Source: Phoma sp. XZ068
Lineage: Eukaryota > Ascomycota > Dothideomycetes > Pleosporales > Didymellaceae
Assembly (NCBI GenBank): GCA_004835665.1
Contig: RBKR01000021.1
Location: forward strand, 868,001 to 932,000
Direction of reading: 5' to 3'
Length of the DNA: 64,000 bases
Part shown: positions 47,710 through 59,319 of the stretch, piece after piece
Numbering within the stretch: the first letter of the stretch is position 1
Layout of the letters: each line of letters opens with the position of its first letter
Notes under the pieces: model-generated
Told to the model about the DNA's origin: nothing
The model's input: the letters and a program-made list of their open reading frames with translations, nothing else
The model's database searches: none
Program-made: the position numbers and the translations under genes

Positions 47710-48329
47710 GGCCTATGACGCAGTAGGTCGACAAAAGTTGCGTCGTGCCGCAGTAACGGGAGTGGAGGTGTGTTGTTGGAGCGGCCGAGCCTGGGAAGCG
47801 TCCGGTGGGTGAGGTGAAGTGGACGCGCGTGTGACGGACGTCTGAGCGATTGCCGTGATGCTGCTCGGCAAACGCCACTTCACGGTCACCACCGATCTGC
47901 AAGAGCCAGCAACACCAAGAAGGCTCTAAAACTAGTGCCCAAGATGACACTAGGGATTTTCCTCGTCTTTGTTGTCTATTCTCGCCGCATAGAGTACAAC
48001 GAGAACAGCCATCTGCGGCCACCTGGCGGAAGATATACTATAATGCAATTGAAGTATATTTCAAGGATGTGCTGCCCAACTATTCTCAGAAGGGTCAACT
48101 GTGTTACATTGCTTCAGGCGCCTCCGCACCTCCCGTTATCCTATTTGAAATGATATGCCAAATTTGAACGCAAAGTCGTTCCAAGTTTTTTTGGCCTTTT
48201 GCTATCCACGACCAATCTTACATCATCCCCTCACAGTGCTTCCCCAGTCGCTGCGCCTGCTACCGGCGGGCCTTCTCATGCGGCTTGCACTGCAAGTCTA
48301 ATAGTTTAATGCTAACTTCGCCGTCTCCT
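47710..48329. other. Intergenic, nothing recognised
   Basis: Short frames such as 47935-48153 (+) have no motif. The left end is the promoter of the RING protein gene. Confidence 0.5.
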
Positions 48330-49797
48330 TCATGCCGAGCTCAAGATGCTTAAACCACCCTCTGATGTCAGAGCAACCAAGATGGCTGCATTGGCACCCC
48401 AAGCAACATCCTTGGCAGGTACTGCCTTTCGTACAGGCTCTGACCAGCTCTTCGACGCCTTAGTGTACTGTTGTACTGAGATGCTGCCCGAACCAGCAGC
48501 TGCAAGGAACTGGCCGGTGTAGTCCCACTTGACATTCTCGACAGGGCTGCCAGCTTCGAGGACCTTGATAACGTTTTGCTTCCTGATGTCCCAGATGGAC
48601 ACTTGGCTCGACCCCTTCTGGGCAACGGCGAACCAAGTACCGTTCTCGGAGAAGGAAAGGGCGGCGACAGGGGCGCCGGTGTCAAGTTCGGCCATAGGAG
48701 CGCCAGTCTTGACATCGAAGATGCGGATCTTGCCGTCCGAGCTAGCGACGAAGAACAGGAGCCCATCAACGTGGAACGAGCATGCTGTAATGTCAGCTTC
48801 GGTGTAGATTTGCGAGACAGTCTTGAATGTCGAAAGGTCGTAGTATGCGACGCGCTTGTCTGCGCCTCCAGAAGCTAGGATCGATCCACTGGGGTGCAGA
48901 GAGAGCGATGTGACGGCACCAGCGTGCGAGCCAAGTTGTGCAATCTCGTTGCCGTTTTCGAAGATCTTCACTGTGCCAGCAGCGGTCGCAACAACCGCGC
49001 GCGAACCCCACCATGTGGTTGCGGTGACGGGGCTGCCAGCCTTGAGCACCTGTACCACCTTCTGCTGCGATGTTGAGTAGACGCCTGCAACGCCATCTGC
49101 GCCTCCGAACAGGGCCAAATCGCCCGACTCGTCGACAGAGACAGTGCTGCTTCCGGGATATAAAGGCTCGCTCGAAGATGTAACATCAAACGCGGAGACG
49201 TCCTCGCCGGTAGCCCAGCCTTCAGGCACGGGGCGCTTTCGGCGCGTCGCAAAGAGCCTACATGGTGTTAGCGGTAGTTTTTCTGAGATGACATCCGTGA
49301 GCTTACTGTTGCTGTGTCTCGTCAACCTTAGCGACAAGCTCCTCAGGTAGCGCCTGGCCGTCGACCTGCATAGCATCACCGTTGCTACCACCGCTGATGG
49401 TGACGTTTGACAGGGCCTCTCGTGCCTCATCCCTCTCGCGCGTCAATCGCGCAACCACGCGCGTCGCCGCATCGTTCTGGTAAAGGGCCGTGCTGAGCTC
49501 CTGTCGTGTCTGCGCCAGTTGATGCTTGAGGGTGTGTGTCTCGAGTACAATGGCGTCCCATTCGTTCTGGAAAGCGCTAAGGAGCGCGGGAATCGATGTG
49601 AGATTTGGCGGTCGGGGCGCAACGACTTGCGGCGACTTGAGCTCGATAAGGTCCTCAACTGCGAGGTCTTCGCCCGTGACGGGGTCGGTGTGGTGTTCGG
49701 CGATGTGTGCCTCGATCAGGCGCCTTTCGAAGACATTGCCGCTCTTGCGCGACGCGACGGCTTCCCGTGGAGCTTCTCCGGATATGGCGCAAAGCAT
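48330..49797 (-). CDS. prp19: Pre-mRNA-processing factor 19
   Basis: Exons 49797-49307 and 49257-48330 join across a 49-base intron (GTAAGC...CATGTAG) to 472 residues. A U-box starts at residue 1 (MLCAISGEAPREAVASRKSG), with HHTDPVTGEDL and LIELK typical of Prp19. A coiled-coil tetramerisation region follows (about 85-145, with AFQNEWDAIVLETHTLKHQL). The C-terminal half is a seven-bladed WD40 propeller (for example GGADKRVAYYDL, SSDGKIRIFDV, VSIWDI). Prp19 is the E3 ubiquitin ligase core of the NineTeen complex, required for spliceosome activation and also linked to DNA repair. Length and order are standard. The ATG directly precedes the conserved U-box, so the start is firm. Confidence 0.97.
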
Positions 49798-49982
49798 TGT
49801 GGTGGGTGTGGGGGTATTGTCGCGAGCAATGATGTTCTGAGCCTTGGAGTTGTCGCGAATTCTTATCAGAAACGCGCTAGTGTACTGATCGAGTAAGGCG
49901 TCCTTCCTCCCGGACTATGAGATCACCTTGTTGGCTTCAACAACATCAATACAGCAAGGCAAGTATAATTTGTAGACTATTT

Positions 49983-50614
49983 CTATAGCTCCCACTCCTT
50001 CTCTGGTCCCTTCTGCTTGTTCGTCTCCCCCACATCGAGAGCAACCAGGAATCTGCTCACGCAATTGTACGTCGCTACGGTTGCTGTAATCTCTACAACT
50101 TCTTGCTCATTGAAGTGCACCTTCAGTCTTGCAAACAGCTCATCCGGCACGCTGACATCTAGTGTCATTGCATCTGTGTACGACAAGACTGCAGCGTGTT
50201 TATCATCCAGGATACCCTTGCCAACGGTCCGCGGTGCTGAGTTCAAGACTGCGTCAACATGTTCTGAAGAAACACCTCCAGCAGCACGGAGAATGGGGCT
50301 GTGAGACTCCCATTCGTACCAAGCTTTGTTCAACACAGCAACACGAGCAATAGCTGTCTCGCGGACTGATGTTGCTAGTGAGGTCTTAGTGCGAATGGCT
50401 CCTAGGAAGGAATTCCTGGAAGTTTTCAGCAGTGCTATTCATGTGGACAGAACAAGTTGGCTCACCAGCCATCTGCCACCGGGGGAGAATGAAGCAACGT
50501 CCGGTCCAGTGCAATCAACCCCTTCTCTCCTCGACGTTGCTTTATGCGCTCGAGCACGGCTTTGTCTGCCTCGTCGGTAAACTCCGGTGGGTTGGGGATG
50601 TATGGAAGGCGCAT
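49983..50614 (-). CDS. Carboxymuconolactone decarboxylase-like (AhpD-fold) protein
   Basis: Exons 50614-50466 and 50415-49983 join across a 50-base intron to 193 residues. The start MRLPYIPNPPEFTDEADKAV is followed by LDRTLLHSPPVADGW, and after splicing by NSFLGAIRTKTSLATSVRE and IARVAVLNKAWYEWESH. This is the all-helical core of CMD-family proteins. The CxxC pair of AhpD peroxidase-type members is absent; a single Cys lies near the end (TYNCVSRF). It is therefore more likely a decarboxylase-like or uncharacterised member than an alkylhydroperoxidase. It is soluble with no targeting signal seen. It shares the 265-base divergent promoter region with the Bmt6 gene at 50880. Confidence 0.85.
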
Positions 50615-50879
50615 GTTGAGAATATGTCAAAGTACGGTATGTCGATACTGGAATGTTGTTCAGAGTTCCCCTGGACTTTCTGGACTCGATAGGTAACTCT
50701 TAAGTAACACTATTCAACCCGAGGTCTCGTCGACGTCGCGGACGGAATCCGTCCATAGCTCTCCCACCACCCCACACTTACCCAACAGCCAATCAGAGTA
50801 ACTCGCTAAAACCTTCACCCAACTTGTCGAAACTTCACTGCGGCCTTCTCTCCGCCCAACCACTCAAGTCACAGAAACA

Positions 50880-51989
50880 ATGCCCGCACCACAAAAGTCT
50901 AGGGTGACAGGCATCAAAAACGCCAAAGGCAAGCCGGGAAGGTCTAGGCCTGCGAAAGAGCAGCAGCCCAAGGTTGTTGAAGAGAAGAGCTTTGAAACCA
51001 GAATACCACCGGAGACACAGCAACTCGTTCTCAATCTTTACAGAAACTCGTTCGCAGAACGTTTGGACAGCGATATCCAGCCCTTACTGCAGGAAGTTAA
51101 GGGCCACTTGTTTGATCGCAATTTCAAGGAGGCTTTTGGAAGAGAGGATTATCTTGAAACTTATGCGGCTCGATGGAGTCCAAGTCGAGCACTGGGGTAT
51201 CTCGGTGTGCTTTGGCGTATGAGGGAGTCACTGGATCTTGTACAGAATGCGGAGGATGAGTCTAGTGAGACTGAAACCAGCTCACGGAAGAGTTGGAAAG
51301 TTGCCTGTCTTGGTGGCGGTGCAGGAGCTGAGATCGGAACTCTAGGCGGGCTGCACAGGCTGCTGTTAGACGAGCACAAAGAGCGAGGAGACGGCGAACC
51401 AAAGGACATGGAGGTTGTCGCCATCGACAGTGCAGACTGGAGCAAAGTCGTCGTGCAGCTCAGTGAGCACATTACAACACCGCCTCCCCTATCCAAATAC
51501 GCATCCGCCGCGGTCAAAGCTGCAAACCGCCCGCTTGCTGATCCAACGGCGTTCAAAACGACCTTCCACCAACACGACCTCCTAACAATGGACCCCAAGA
51601 CACTCACAGCAGCTCTCGAGGGCGCTGATTTGGTTACGCTGATGTTCACTCTCAACGAGCTGTACTCAGCCTCAATTTCCTTGACCCAGCAGTTCCTTTT
51701 ACGCATGAGCGAGAGCTTGAAACCTGGGTCGATGCTGCTTGTAGTCGACAGTCCCGGAAGCTACTCGACAGTCAGCCTGAATGGCGCCGACAAGAGCTAT
51801 CCTATGCAGTGGTTACTCGATCATACTCTGCTGGCTGATACCTCTGGCGGAAAGGCGAAAGAGGAGGTGCCGTTGTGGGAAAAGGTGCAAGATGATGACA
51901 GCAGGTGGTTTAGGCTTGACGACCGGTTGGAGTACCCAATCGAGCTGGAGAACATGCGGATGCAGCTGCATCTGTACCAGCGCATCTGA
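50880..51989 (+). CDS. 25S rRNA (uridine-N3)-methyltransferase, Bmt6-like
   Basis: A single exon of 370 codons gives 369 residues. The N-terminus is Lys/Arg/Pro-rich (a probable nucleolar signal: KGKPGRSRPAKEQQ). The SAM-binding motif I reads VACLGGGAGAEIGTLGG (about residues 140-156). Acidic motif II is in MEVVAIDSADW, and the later conserved LVTLMFTLNELYSAS fits the Rossmann-fold core of the family (Methyltransf_34). S. cerevisiae Bmt6 modifies a uridine of 25S rRNA in the nucleolus. Length is close to that of the yeast protein. No introns are needed. Confidence 0.88.
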   Translation: MPAPQKSRVTGIKNAKGKPGRSRPAKEQQPKVVEEKSFETRIPPETQQLVLNLYRNSFAERLDSDIQPLLQEVKGHLFDRNFKEAFGREDYLETYAARWSPSRALGYLGVLWRMRESLDLVQNAEDESSETETSSRKSWKVACLGGGAGAEIGTLGGLHRLLLDEHKERGDGEPKDMEVVAIDSADWSKVVVQLSEHITTPPPLSKYASAAVKAANRPLADPTAFKTTFHQHDLLTMDPKTLTAALEGADLVTLMFTLNELYSASISLTQQFLLRMSESLKPGSMLLVVDSPGSYSTVSLNGADKSYPMQWLLDHTLLADTSGGKAKEEVPLWEKVQDDDSRWFRLDDRLEYPIELENMRMQLHLYQRI

Positions 51990-53023
51990 GCTTCGGTCCT
52001 TATTGTGCAGAACCTCGGCAGTCAGCACGTCGAGTGTACTTCGGCGGGCTCGAAGACAGCGACAGCGACGCCGATCTTGAGCAAACATTCGAATGTGCAC
52101 AGCAATGCCGCAAGAATGTGACTTCGATACAGCGAAGGACCTACAGAACACTCTGAGGCCAGCGAGTCGATAATCCACCCTTTACAATCAATTCTTGAGG
52201 TTAGCAGCACTGGGAAATTGGTCTGTTGATGTCAACACCGCGGCGACCGTAGCTGAGTTCGGAAGATAGCGGAGCTGAAATACAGGACGGCACGCACAAC
52301 AGGATTATCACTACAACTCAAGAACAAGCGGTCAAGTTCAGCAACAAAAGCATGTAGCCAGTCTCGCTTGGCTTGCTTCAAAAGTTCGGTTCGGTCAGGT
52401 CCGGTCCAACGACGTTTCCGCAGCCACGCACACTATCAGAGCCTCAAGGGAACGCCTTTCAAGATTCAGGAACCCATCTCGGCTATTGGACAGCTTTTCT
52501 GAATTCCAGAAAGGCCGCTGCTTAAACTATACAAGGGTGGCGTAAGGTGAAGCGGACAATGGCACTTCGGCGCTCTGATTGGTCGTTTACAAACGCCCAC
52601 TACTTTAGCGTCAACCACTCTCTGTGCGACATCGAAGGTTCACAACTACGCTAGAAGAGTTCAGGTCTCTCCTCGCAAAGGGCCAGAGCCGCAACAGGAA
52701 AGTGGGATGGTGTTCATGGTTGGAATCGGTCCATAAGACAAAGCATTAATTACCCCTCATCGTTCACGCTACTCCTTGACCACGCATCCTCGTCTTATTG
52801 TCATTACTTCCTTGCACTCACTATATTCTGCATGCTTCAGGCTACCTATTTTGAAGCACCACGGTCATTACTCTCATCAGTCTTTACACATTCTCTTCTG
52901 AATTGAGCATTCGTCTTTCATTCGCATTTCTTGGACACCACAAAGCAACTATTACACAACATAGAAGATACTCCATTGCACATTACATCCAAAACAACTG
53001 AACAAATTACCGATTGGAACATC
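51990..53023. other. Intergenic, about 1 kb
   Basis: No convincing reading frame on either strand. C/T-rich leader-like sequence from about 52740 to 53023 fits the 5' UTR of the next gene. Confidence 0.5.
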
Positions 53024-53404
53024 ATGTCTACAACCACCACTGTTCCTGCTGCTCCTTCAGCTGCGCCTTCGTCTTCCAACAAGGACGGCTGGACCCCTCT
53101 CGCAATCATCGGCATCGTCGCCTCGATCATGGTGCTGCTCCTCTGCGTACCATTAATCGCGATATGTCTCCGCCGATATGAGAGGAAGAGATGTAAAGAG
53201 ATGGTCAAAGACTCAGGAAGCCGAGGAAGCTCTAGGGGAAGTGACGGACTGGGTCATTTGCAAGAGGGGCAAAGTTTGAGGAGCATATTGGTCACGAAAG
53301 AGCTTCAAAGAGTGAGCTTGAAGCTCAGTAAACCTGTGGAAGCACATGTGCAAGGGAGGGGATGGAGTGAGGCGGATGTTCGGGGAGGTGGATGGCGTGT
53401 GTGA
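53024..53404 (+). CDS. Small single-pass membrane protein, hypothetical
   Basis: One exon; the ATG at 53024 (MSTTTTVPAAPS) gives 126 residues. A short Ser/Thr/Pro/Ala-rich segment precedes one clear transmembrane helix (LAIIGIVASIMVLLLCVPLI, about residues 26-47). A basic stop-transfer follows (RRYERKRCK), then a Ser/Gly/Arg-rich tail. The short N-terminus without a signal peptide suggests a type III topology. An in-frame ATG lies 93 bases upstream, but the extra residues look like leader sequence. I do not recognise a family; similar small proteins are common in Dothideomycetes. Confidence 0.6.
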   Translation: MSTTTTVPAAPSAAPSSSNKDGWTPLAIIGIVASIMVLLLCVPLIAICLRRYERKRCKEMVKDSGSRGSSRGSDGLGHLQEGQSLRSILVTKELQRVSLKLSKPVEAHVQGRGWSEADVRGGGWRV

Positions 53405-53575
53405 GCCTCAACACAACACTTCGCTGCCGCGGACACAAGATGACATATACGACTTCGATCATACAAAGCCCATTGACTGGGCCGGGATGGGTAATACGAC
53501 TAATGCGGATATGGACAGCGACCTCAACACACATTGCTTTTTTTAGACATTCGCCATCAAGGCACCTCTCATTTA

Positions 53576-54358
53576 TTATATGTTCTTCAATCCCATCATC
53601 GTCCTGATCAATTCCACACACTGCGGATCCATAACCCTCCACTCCCATGCCTTTGCTTGAGCAAACGCCCACCGCGCAACAGGACCGTCGCCCTCACCGC
53701 TTGTACCACTACTCACAACACTTCGCCACACTCCCTCCCCTCTCTCTCCATCCCACAACCCCTCCTCCACCCTCCCAAATTCCGTGCCCTGCTCAATAAC
53801 ATCAATCTCAGCTTCCCAATCCTCCTCATCTTCCCCTCTCCAGACCTCTCCCGGCAACAAACCAAACTCCTCATCAAGCTCACCCTCCGAGTAATTAACC
53901 TGCACCTCACTCAACCCACTCGGCCGCGCCCTTCTCCTCCCCCGCCTCGCCAGCATACGCACTTCTGAAGTCCACCGCCCCGGTCTCGCTCTCGGGATGA
54001 AGCGTATATGCCCATCCGCATCCAACCTACCGAGCTGCTCGATTTGGTCGAACGTAGGTTCCCTACGGCCTCTGAAGGTGTTGTCGACGCGCCAGCGCTC
54101 GCTGACGAGGTATCTGCGCAATTTGAGGCGGGAGCGGCGGAGGCGGTGTTCTGCGCGGGTCTGGGTTGCGCGGTTGGTGCGGTGGGTGTGTGAGAATTGG
54201 CCGGCTGCGGGGATGAGTGCGTTTGGGTTTTCTGTGGGAGTGTTGGGGTGTCTTGTGCGTGAGCGTGAGCGTGTACGCCCGCTGATGCGGGAGACGTGGG
54301 TGCTGAGGGATTGTTCGAGGGCGTGGCGGGTGGTGGGTGAGTATCTGCCGTGAGACAT
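53576..54358 (-). CDS. Arg-rich hypothetical protein
   Basis: One exon; the ATG at 54358 (MSHGRYSPTTRHALEQ) gives 260 residues. The first half is strongly basic (RTRSRSRTRHPN, LRRSRLKLRRYL). The middle FDQIEQLGRLDADGHIRFIP looks like a structured helical motif. The later part is acidic (GEDEEDWEAEIDVIEQ) and ends in Trp-rich WAFAQAKAWEWRV. No known domain, signal peptide or membrane segment was recognised. The charge segregation fits a nucleic-acid- or chromatin-associated protein, but that is only inference. An upstream in-frame start would add 58 residues of leader-like sequence. Confidence 0.6.
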   Translation of the reverse strand: MSHGRYSPTTRHALEQSLSTHVSRISGRTRSRSRTRHPNTPTENPNALIPAAGQFSHTHRTNRATQTRAEHRLRRSRLKLRRYLVSERWRVDNTFRGRREPTFDQIEQLGRLDADGHIRFIPRARPGRWTSEVRMLARRGRRRARPSGLSEVQVNYSEGELDEEFGLLPGEVWRGEDEEDWEAEIDVIEQGTEFGRVEEGLWDGERGEGVWRSVVSSGTSGEGDGPVARWAFAQAKAWEWRVMDPQCVELIRTMMGLKNI

Positions 54359-54645
54359 GGTTTGTTTTTGTGGACGCAGAAGGGGGCAGATGGATGGTGC
54401 TGCAGGTTTACAGTGGTAGTTGAAGAGGCTAATTGGAGATTTGGTCAGTGTATATTGCTGAGGAAGAAAACTGTGCGTTTGCAATGATGAAGAATAGCAT
54501 TGTACTTCTAGAGCAACAATGAAAGAAATCACAACTGAGACAAAACCTATTCAAAGAAGGTTATGGATTGAGGAACAATAGGTTGGCAATAGCCTGGAAT
54601 GTGAGGTGAACGTGAACTCTGATACATGCAATGGTTGCATTAGGT

Positions 54646-57600
54646 CTAAGCGTCTAACCCGTCTCTCTCAACCAACCTCCTCACCGCCTGCACAACATCC
54701 TTCTCTCTCTCTCCCATTCCCTTCCCAGGTTCCTTGACCATCTTCTCGAGAACCTGATCCAACATACCTCGTAGTCTCGATATCAGCACACCGATCCTCG
54801 CCCAACCTCTCAATCGTATCCACTCGTCGACTACAAGACCACGACCCAATGTATCAACCTGAATTTGCCCAGCAAACATAAGCAAACTATATGCATTGAA
54901 TGGCGTGATATCCCTGATGAAAACCTTGCTGGTCGCCATTTTGTTGAAGTATGCGACAAAACTGGCGTTTGACGGGAATGTTTGAGAGGAGAAGAGAGTA
55001 GAGCTAGGATGAACGAAGACGCGTCCATTGTCTTGGTTGAAGTACTTGATCTCCCTAGCTTCTGGATCAAGTTCAACAGCACCAGCAATACCAGCAGCGA
55101 ACTTCTTGTCCGGAAGTTGGATACGTGCGATTTGCGGGTTGAAGGACCCGGCAACGAGGGCGCGCAAGAGGGCATCGTTACCGTTTTGGGCGTTGTATAT
55201 GCCGTGAGTTGAGGGGTTGTTGGACACGTAGTTGTATGGAATGAAGGAAATCTCTTTCAGAGAGGAGAGGTACTGCGAGCGGTTGGATTGGATGTCGAAC
55301 ATGGTTTGGAGATTGAGTTTGTTATCCTGGCACCAAAATTTGAGGTCGCGGGCAGAAACGCCTTTGTTGCGGAAAGCGGACCATTGTTCGTAGGCGCGTA
55401 GGTCAACGAGGAGATCGCCTTGATTGTCTGAGAATGAAGCGCGGATGCGGTTGAACTCGTTCCTGGTATCTTGATCCCTTTCGCGGGGTGAAATGAAGGG
55501 ACTGCGAGCAGTCAACACTGATGCAATGGTAAGAGCGGCTTCGAGGCAGCCAAATGTCGCGCCATATACGAGCAGCTTGCTCAAGCGGAGGTCGGCAGGG
55601 ATCATCGACATGTGACGGCCAAGGGCACTGAGCTCATTGTCGATGATAGCTCCCATCTGTGAAAGCAGCTTGACCGCACCTTCGACTGCTGTACTCTCTG
55701 GCGGCGTGAGCGCCGAAGCGAGAAAACCGGAGACATCCTGTACACCCATAGCCTTGATGGATAGGCACATCTGCTCCAAAGGAACACGCCTGATCTCAGG
55801 GTCTGGGCGTTCCAGCATCTTGGCCTCGGCATTGCGTGTGTATAATTTGTAGCAGTCGCCGGCCCGGACACGACCAGCACGACCACGTCGTTGCTTGCAA
55901 GCCGCTCGTGAAGCCCATGTCTCGGCCAGCCGTACCATGTTGTTCTGCGGGTCATAGCTTGTTTCCTTGACACGACCAGTATCAATGACCGCCACAATGT
56001 CTTCGATTGTGATTGACGTCTCTGCAACATTTGTGGCTGCAATAACCTTCCGCTTTCCGGCTGGAGGTAGAGGGAATACGCGCTTTTGATCGGCCGGCAT
56101 GAGCGATGCATGCAGCGGCAGAGCATGAAGATTTGGGAAGCTGCTCAGGGCTTGTATTGTTCGGTCAATCTCCATAGTACCAGGCAAAAAAATTAGAATG
56201 CCTCCATCCTTGTCTCCAAGTTGGTGATCGATGTAACGAACTGTTTCTGCAATGAGGTCGTAATTAATGCCGAAGCCAATGCTGCGAAGGTTTGCGGAGA
56301 ATGACTTGTCTTGTGCCTCTTCGTCATCGCCAACGTAGCCTCTGAAACCCGTAAAGTGCATGACATCGTCGACGTAGTAGTCTGTCACAGGGTGTGTCCG
56401 GCCAGCAATCTCGACACGACCGACAGGGCCTACTTCTCTGAAGTAAGCTTCAAAGACTTCGGCGTCCAGTGTAGCACTCATCAAAATGACCTTCAGATCT
56501 TTCCTGGTGCGCAATATTTGGCGAAGAAGTACAAGGAGGAAGTCGGTGTCGAGGCTGCGCTCGTGCACTTCATCAACAACAACGTGACTAACATCAGCGA
56601 GGGCGGCGACAACATCGTCAGTACCTCCACCAGATGTTTGGAGGCGTCGAAGAAGAACACCGGTTGTGACGAATGTGATCTTGGTCACGCCAGGCTTCTG
56701 CTTCGATTCGCCACGAATGGTGTAACCAATCTCATCGCCAACTCGGACACACCTTTCGTCAGCTACGCGATCAGCAAGACCGAGGGCAGAAATCCTTCGC
56801 GGCTGAGTGCAGATGATGTTTGCAACAGCACCGAGCTGTCTTTGGATCAGGTCGTCCAATACGAATTGCACAGACTGGGTCGATTTGCCAGAACCAGTCT
56901 CTCCTGAAATGATGGTGACATTACACCTGTTGACTGTTCGAACAATCTCGTCTCTCAGCTTCCAAGCTGGTAGTGACTGCCGAGCACTCATCATCTTTTG
57001 CTGAGCTGGTGACCCTTGCTTAGCTTGCCAATCGGCGAGGACCTGTTGGCTGGCGTTTGTCGCTGGCTTCCAGTCAATTGGTCGACGACCTCTGTCTCTT
57101 CTCTTCTTGGATTGATTCTGTGGCTCTACCGAGTGATCTGCAGCAGCAAGGCCAGACGATACATCAGCTAGTCGACCAGGGTTCTTGAATATCTCGCCTG
57201 CGTTCTGCTGTACCCAATCTATGACATCGTAGATCATTGGCATACCAATGAAATTCTCCTCTGCATGTAGCAGTGCCTTCCGGATGATACTGAGCCGGAT
57301 GTAGGCAGGTATCGCTGCCTCGAAGGTTATAATGGGGATGACAGCTGGGTAAGGACCAAATGGTTTCCTGGCCTGCAAGATAAGGCGTTTCCCTTGCTGC
57401 TTAATGTCAAGCTCGACACGGCACATCGTAGGCGAGGGCCTGGAGAAGAGCTTATCGTAGATTGCTTCCAACGAAGACATTTCAGTTTCCCAAGGGTCGT
57501 CTTCTTGGAGCTCTTCTGGCTCGTCTGCAAGGGCAAGATCGGTCAGTTCCTGCGCGATGTCTTTGTCTTCGTCGTCTGGTCGTAGAAGGCGGGCTTGTAG

Positions 57601-58842
57601 CAGCGCTGCAGCTCTCCTCTCGTCTCCACCTTGGCTGTCGTATGCCTCTTCGCAGAGTTCAGTGGAGTAGCCTGCTGCAGCAAGGCGCTTCACAGCCCCC
57701 TCGCGCTTGAGATTGGAGCTAGCCATGCTGACACCAGCAACGTAGCCTTCGGGCAAACTCCAAGAGGGCAGATCGTCTTCGGGTACGTGGATTAGCAGCC
57801 ATTCGAGGATTTCCTCTCGATCTTTGCACATGTCGGCAGCCTCCTCAACGTGACTCCGGCGGAAGCCAAGATCTGTAATCTCATCCTCAAGCCGTATCCT
57901 GGTATTCACGTCCATCTGAATGCCATGAGGATTCCAGAGTGCATCACGTCGAATAAGGCGCTCGACCTGCTGCCGTGTCCTCTTCCCGAGTTCGATCTTC
58001 GGTACCCGTTCCCAACCTCTCATTAAGTTCTTTGCAGGACCGACCCACGAGCCTTCAGCATTCGGCATGGACATGCCAGGCTTGAGGTTGTGCGCTTTCT
58101 GAGCGTCGTCACGCTGCTTCTGTTTTTTCTCACGCTCTTTTGCGGCATTTGCTTTGGCCTTTTCTCGTTCAGCAAAGCCGAAGAAAGGGTCTGCCTCGTA
58201 CATCCAAGCCTTGCCCTCTTTCTCGTCCCTCTTCTTGAGCTCTTGGAATGTTCCTTTCCACAAGTCCTTGTATACGGGAGGCAGCATCATGTGCAGGTTC
58301 TTCGCACTCGCGACACGGAAGAGAGCGTAAGCTGCGGCGAAGTTACGAGCCTCCACGGCGGTGGGCTGATGGGCTGGTTCTTCGAGCTCGGCGGGGATCT
58401 TGATCGGAGGTAGAGTCGTGACTTCTTGTGTCTTAGGGTGCTTCTTCGACAGAACCACAGCGTATGCAAAGTGCTTGTCGCCATCTTTGCGCTGTTGCAA
58501 GTCAGCTCTTGAGTTCGACTGTCATGAATGAGAGAGACTAACTATTCTATAGTCTGGCTTTCCCCATTGCTGCTTCTGAAGGTGCTCTGAGAACAGGTTG
58601 ACCGGTAACTTGCCAGTCCAAGATGCTCCTGCAATCAAAGTCCTGGTGTCAGGCTTCTTAGGTCCATCTTCAGCCTGCGCAGCAGTCCCCTTCGCTTTGC
58701 CCTTGTCTTCACTCTGAACGGAGCTCTCGCCCTTCTTCTTTTTGGGTTTGCCGTCGCCGAAGACAATGTAGCTGGTGTCTTCCTCAGGTGTAGGTGCCTT
58801 CTTCGCAGGCTTGCCGCGGGGCGGATGTGCGTTCTTCGGCAT
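54646..58842 (-). CDS. DExH-box RNA helicase (DHX29/DHX57-like; Ucp12/YLR419W type)
   Basis: Exons 58842-58543 and 58491-54646 join across a 51-base intron (GTTAGT...CAACAG) to 1381 residues. Order of parts: a Lys-rich N-terminus; a Glu/Lys coiled region (about 205-235); a UBA-like segment (about 362-402, REGAVKRLAAAGYSTELCEE); an RWD domain (about 435-532, starting WETEMSSLEAIYDKLF); then the helicase core. The core has motif I GETGSGKST (630-638), motif II DEVH, motif III SAT and motif VI QRRGRAGR. The HA2 and OB-fold regions follow to the end. This matches fungal homologues of DHX29/DHX57, which unwind structured RNA and, for DHX29, aid ribosomal scanning. The frame begins with GTG-ACC-ATG; the ATG at 58842 is the start. 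Confidence 0.93.
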
Positions 58843-59319
58843 GGTCACAAGTCTAGTGAATCACAGTAACGGTGTTCCAAGATCCATGGACAACGAGTGG
58901 GCCGATTTGAGGTGGAGTTGTCAGAAGAGTCGTATGGGTTATGCGAGGACGCGCACGCTAAAAACAAGCGGTCAGCCGTTGATTATTGGAGGTATGACCT
59001 TGCTGCAGCCGCTCTTCACCCCACGACAATAGTTGTCTGGTCGTGTAGCCATCTTTTCTTATCGATTAGAGGCGAAAGGGCGGCTTTCGATGAATCTAAA
59101 TTTCTGAGCTAGCGGCCGCGGCTAAACATGCCCCACGTCATCGTGAATCTCGAGCGCCGCCAACATCATTCAATCACAGCACTCAACTTACTCAGTGAAA
59201 CTTCAACTTGCACCAAAAGTGTTGAATAACGGGTGTTTAGAGCCTTCAGGGTAGCACTACAATACTCGCAGCCCTGTCAGCCCATTATCAGTCGTAGAAT
59301 TCGCAAGCGCTTCGAAATC
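58843..59319. other. Divergent promoter region (helicase / Hnt3)
   Basis: 477 bases between two divergent starts. Short frames here have no motif. Confidence 0.5.
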
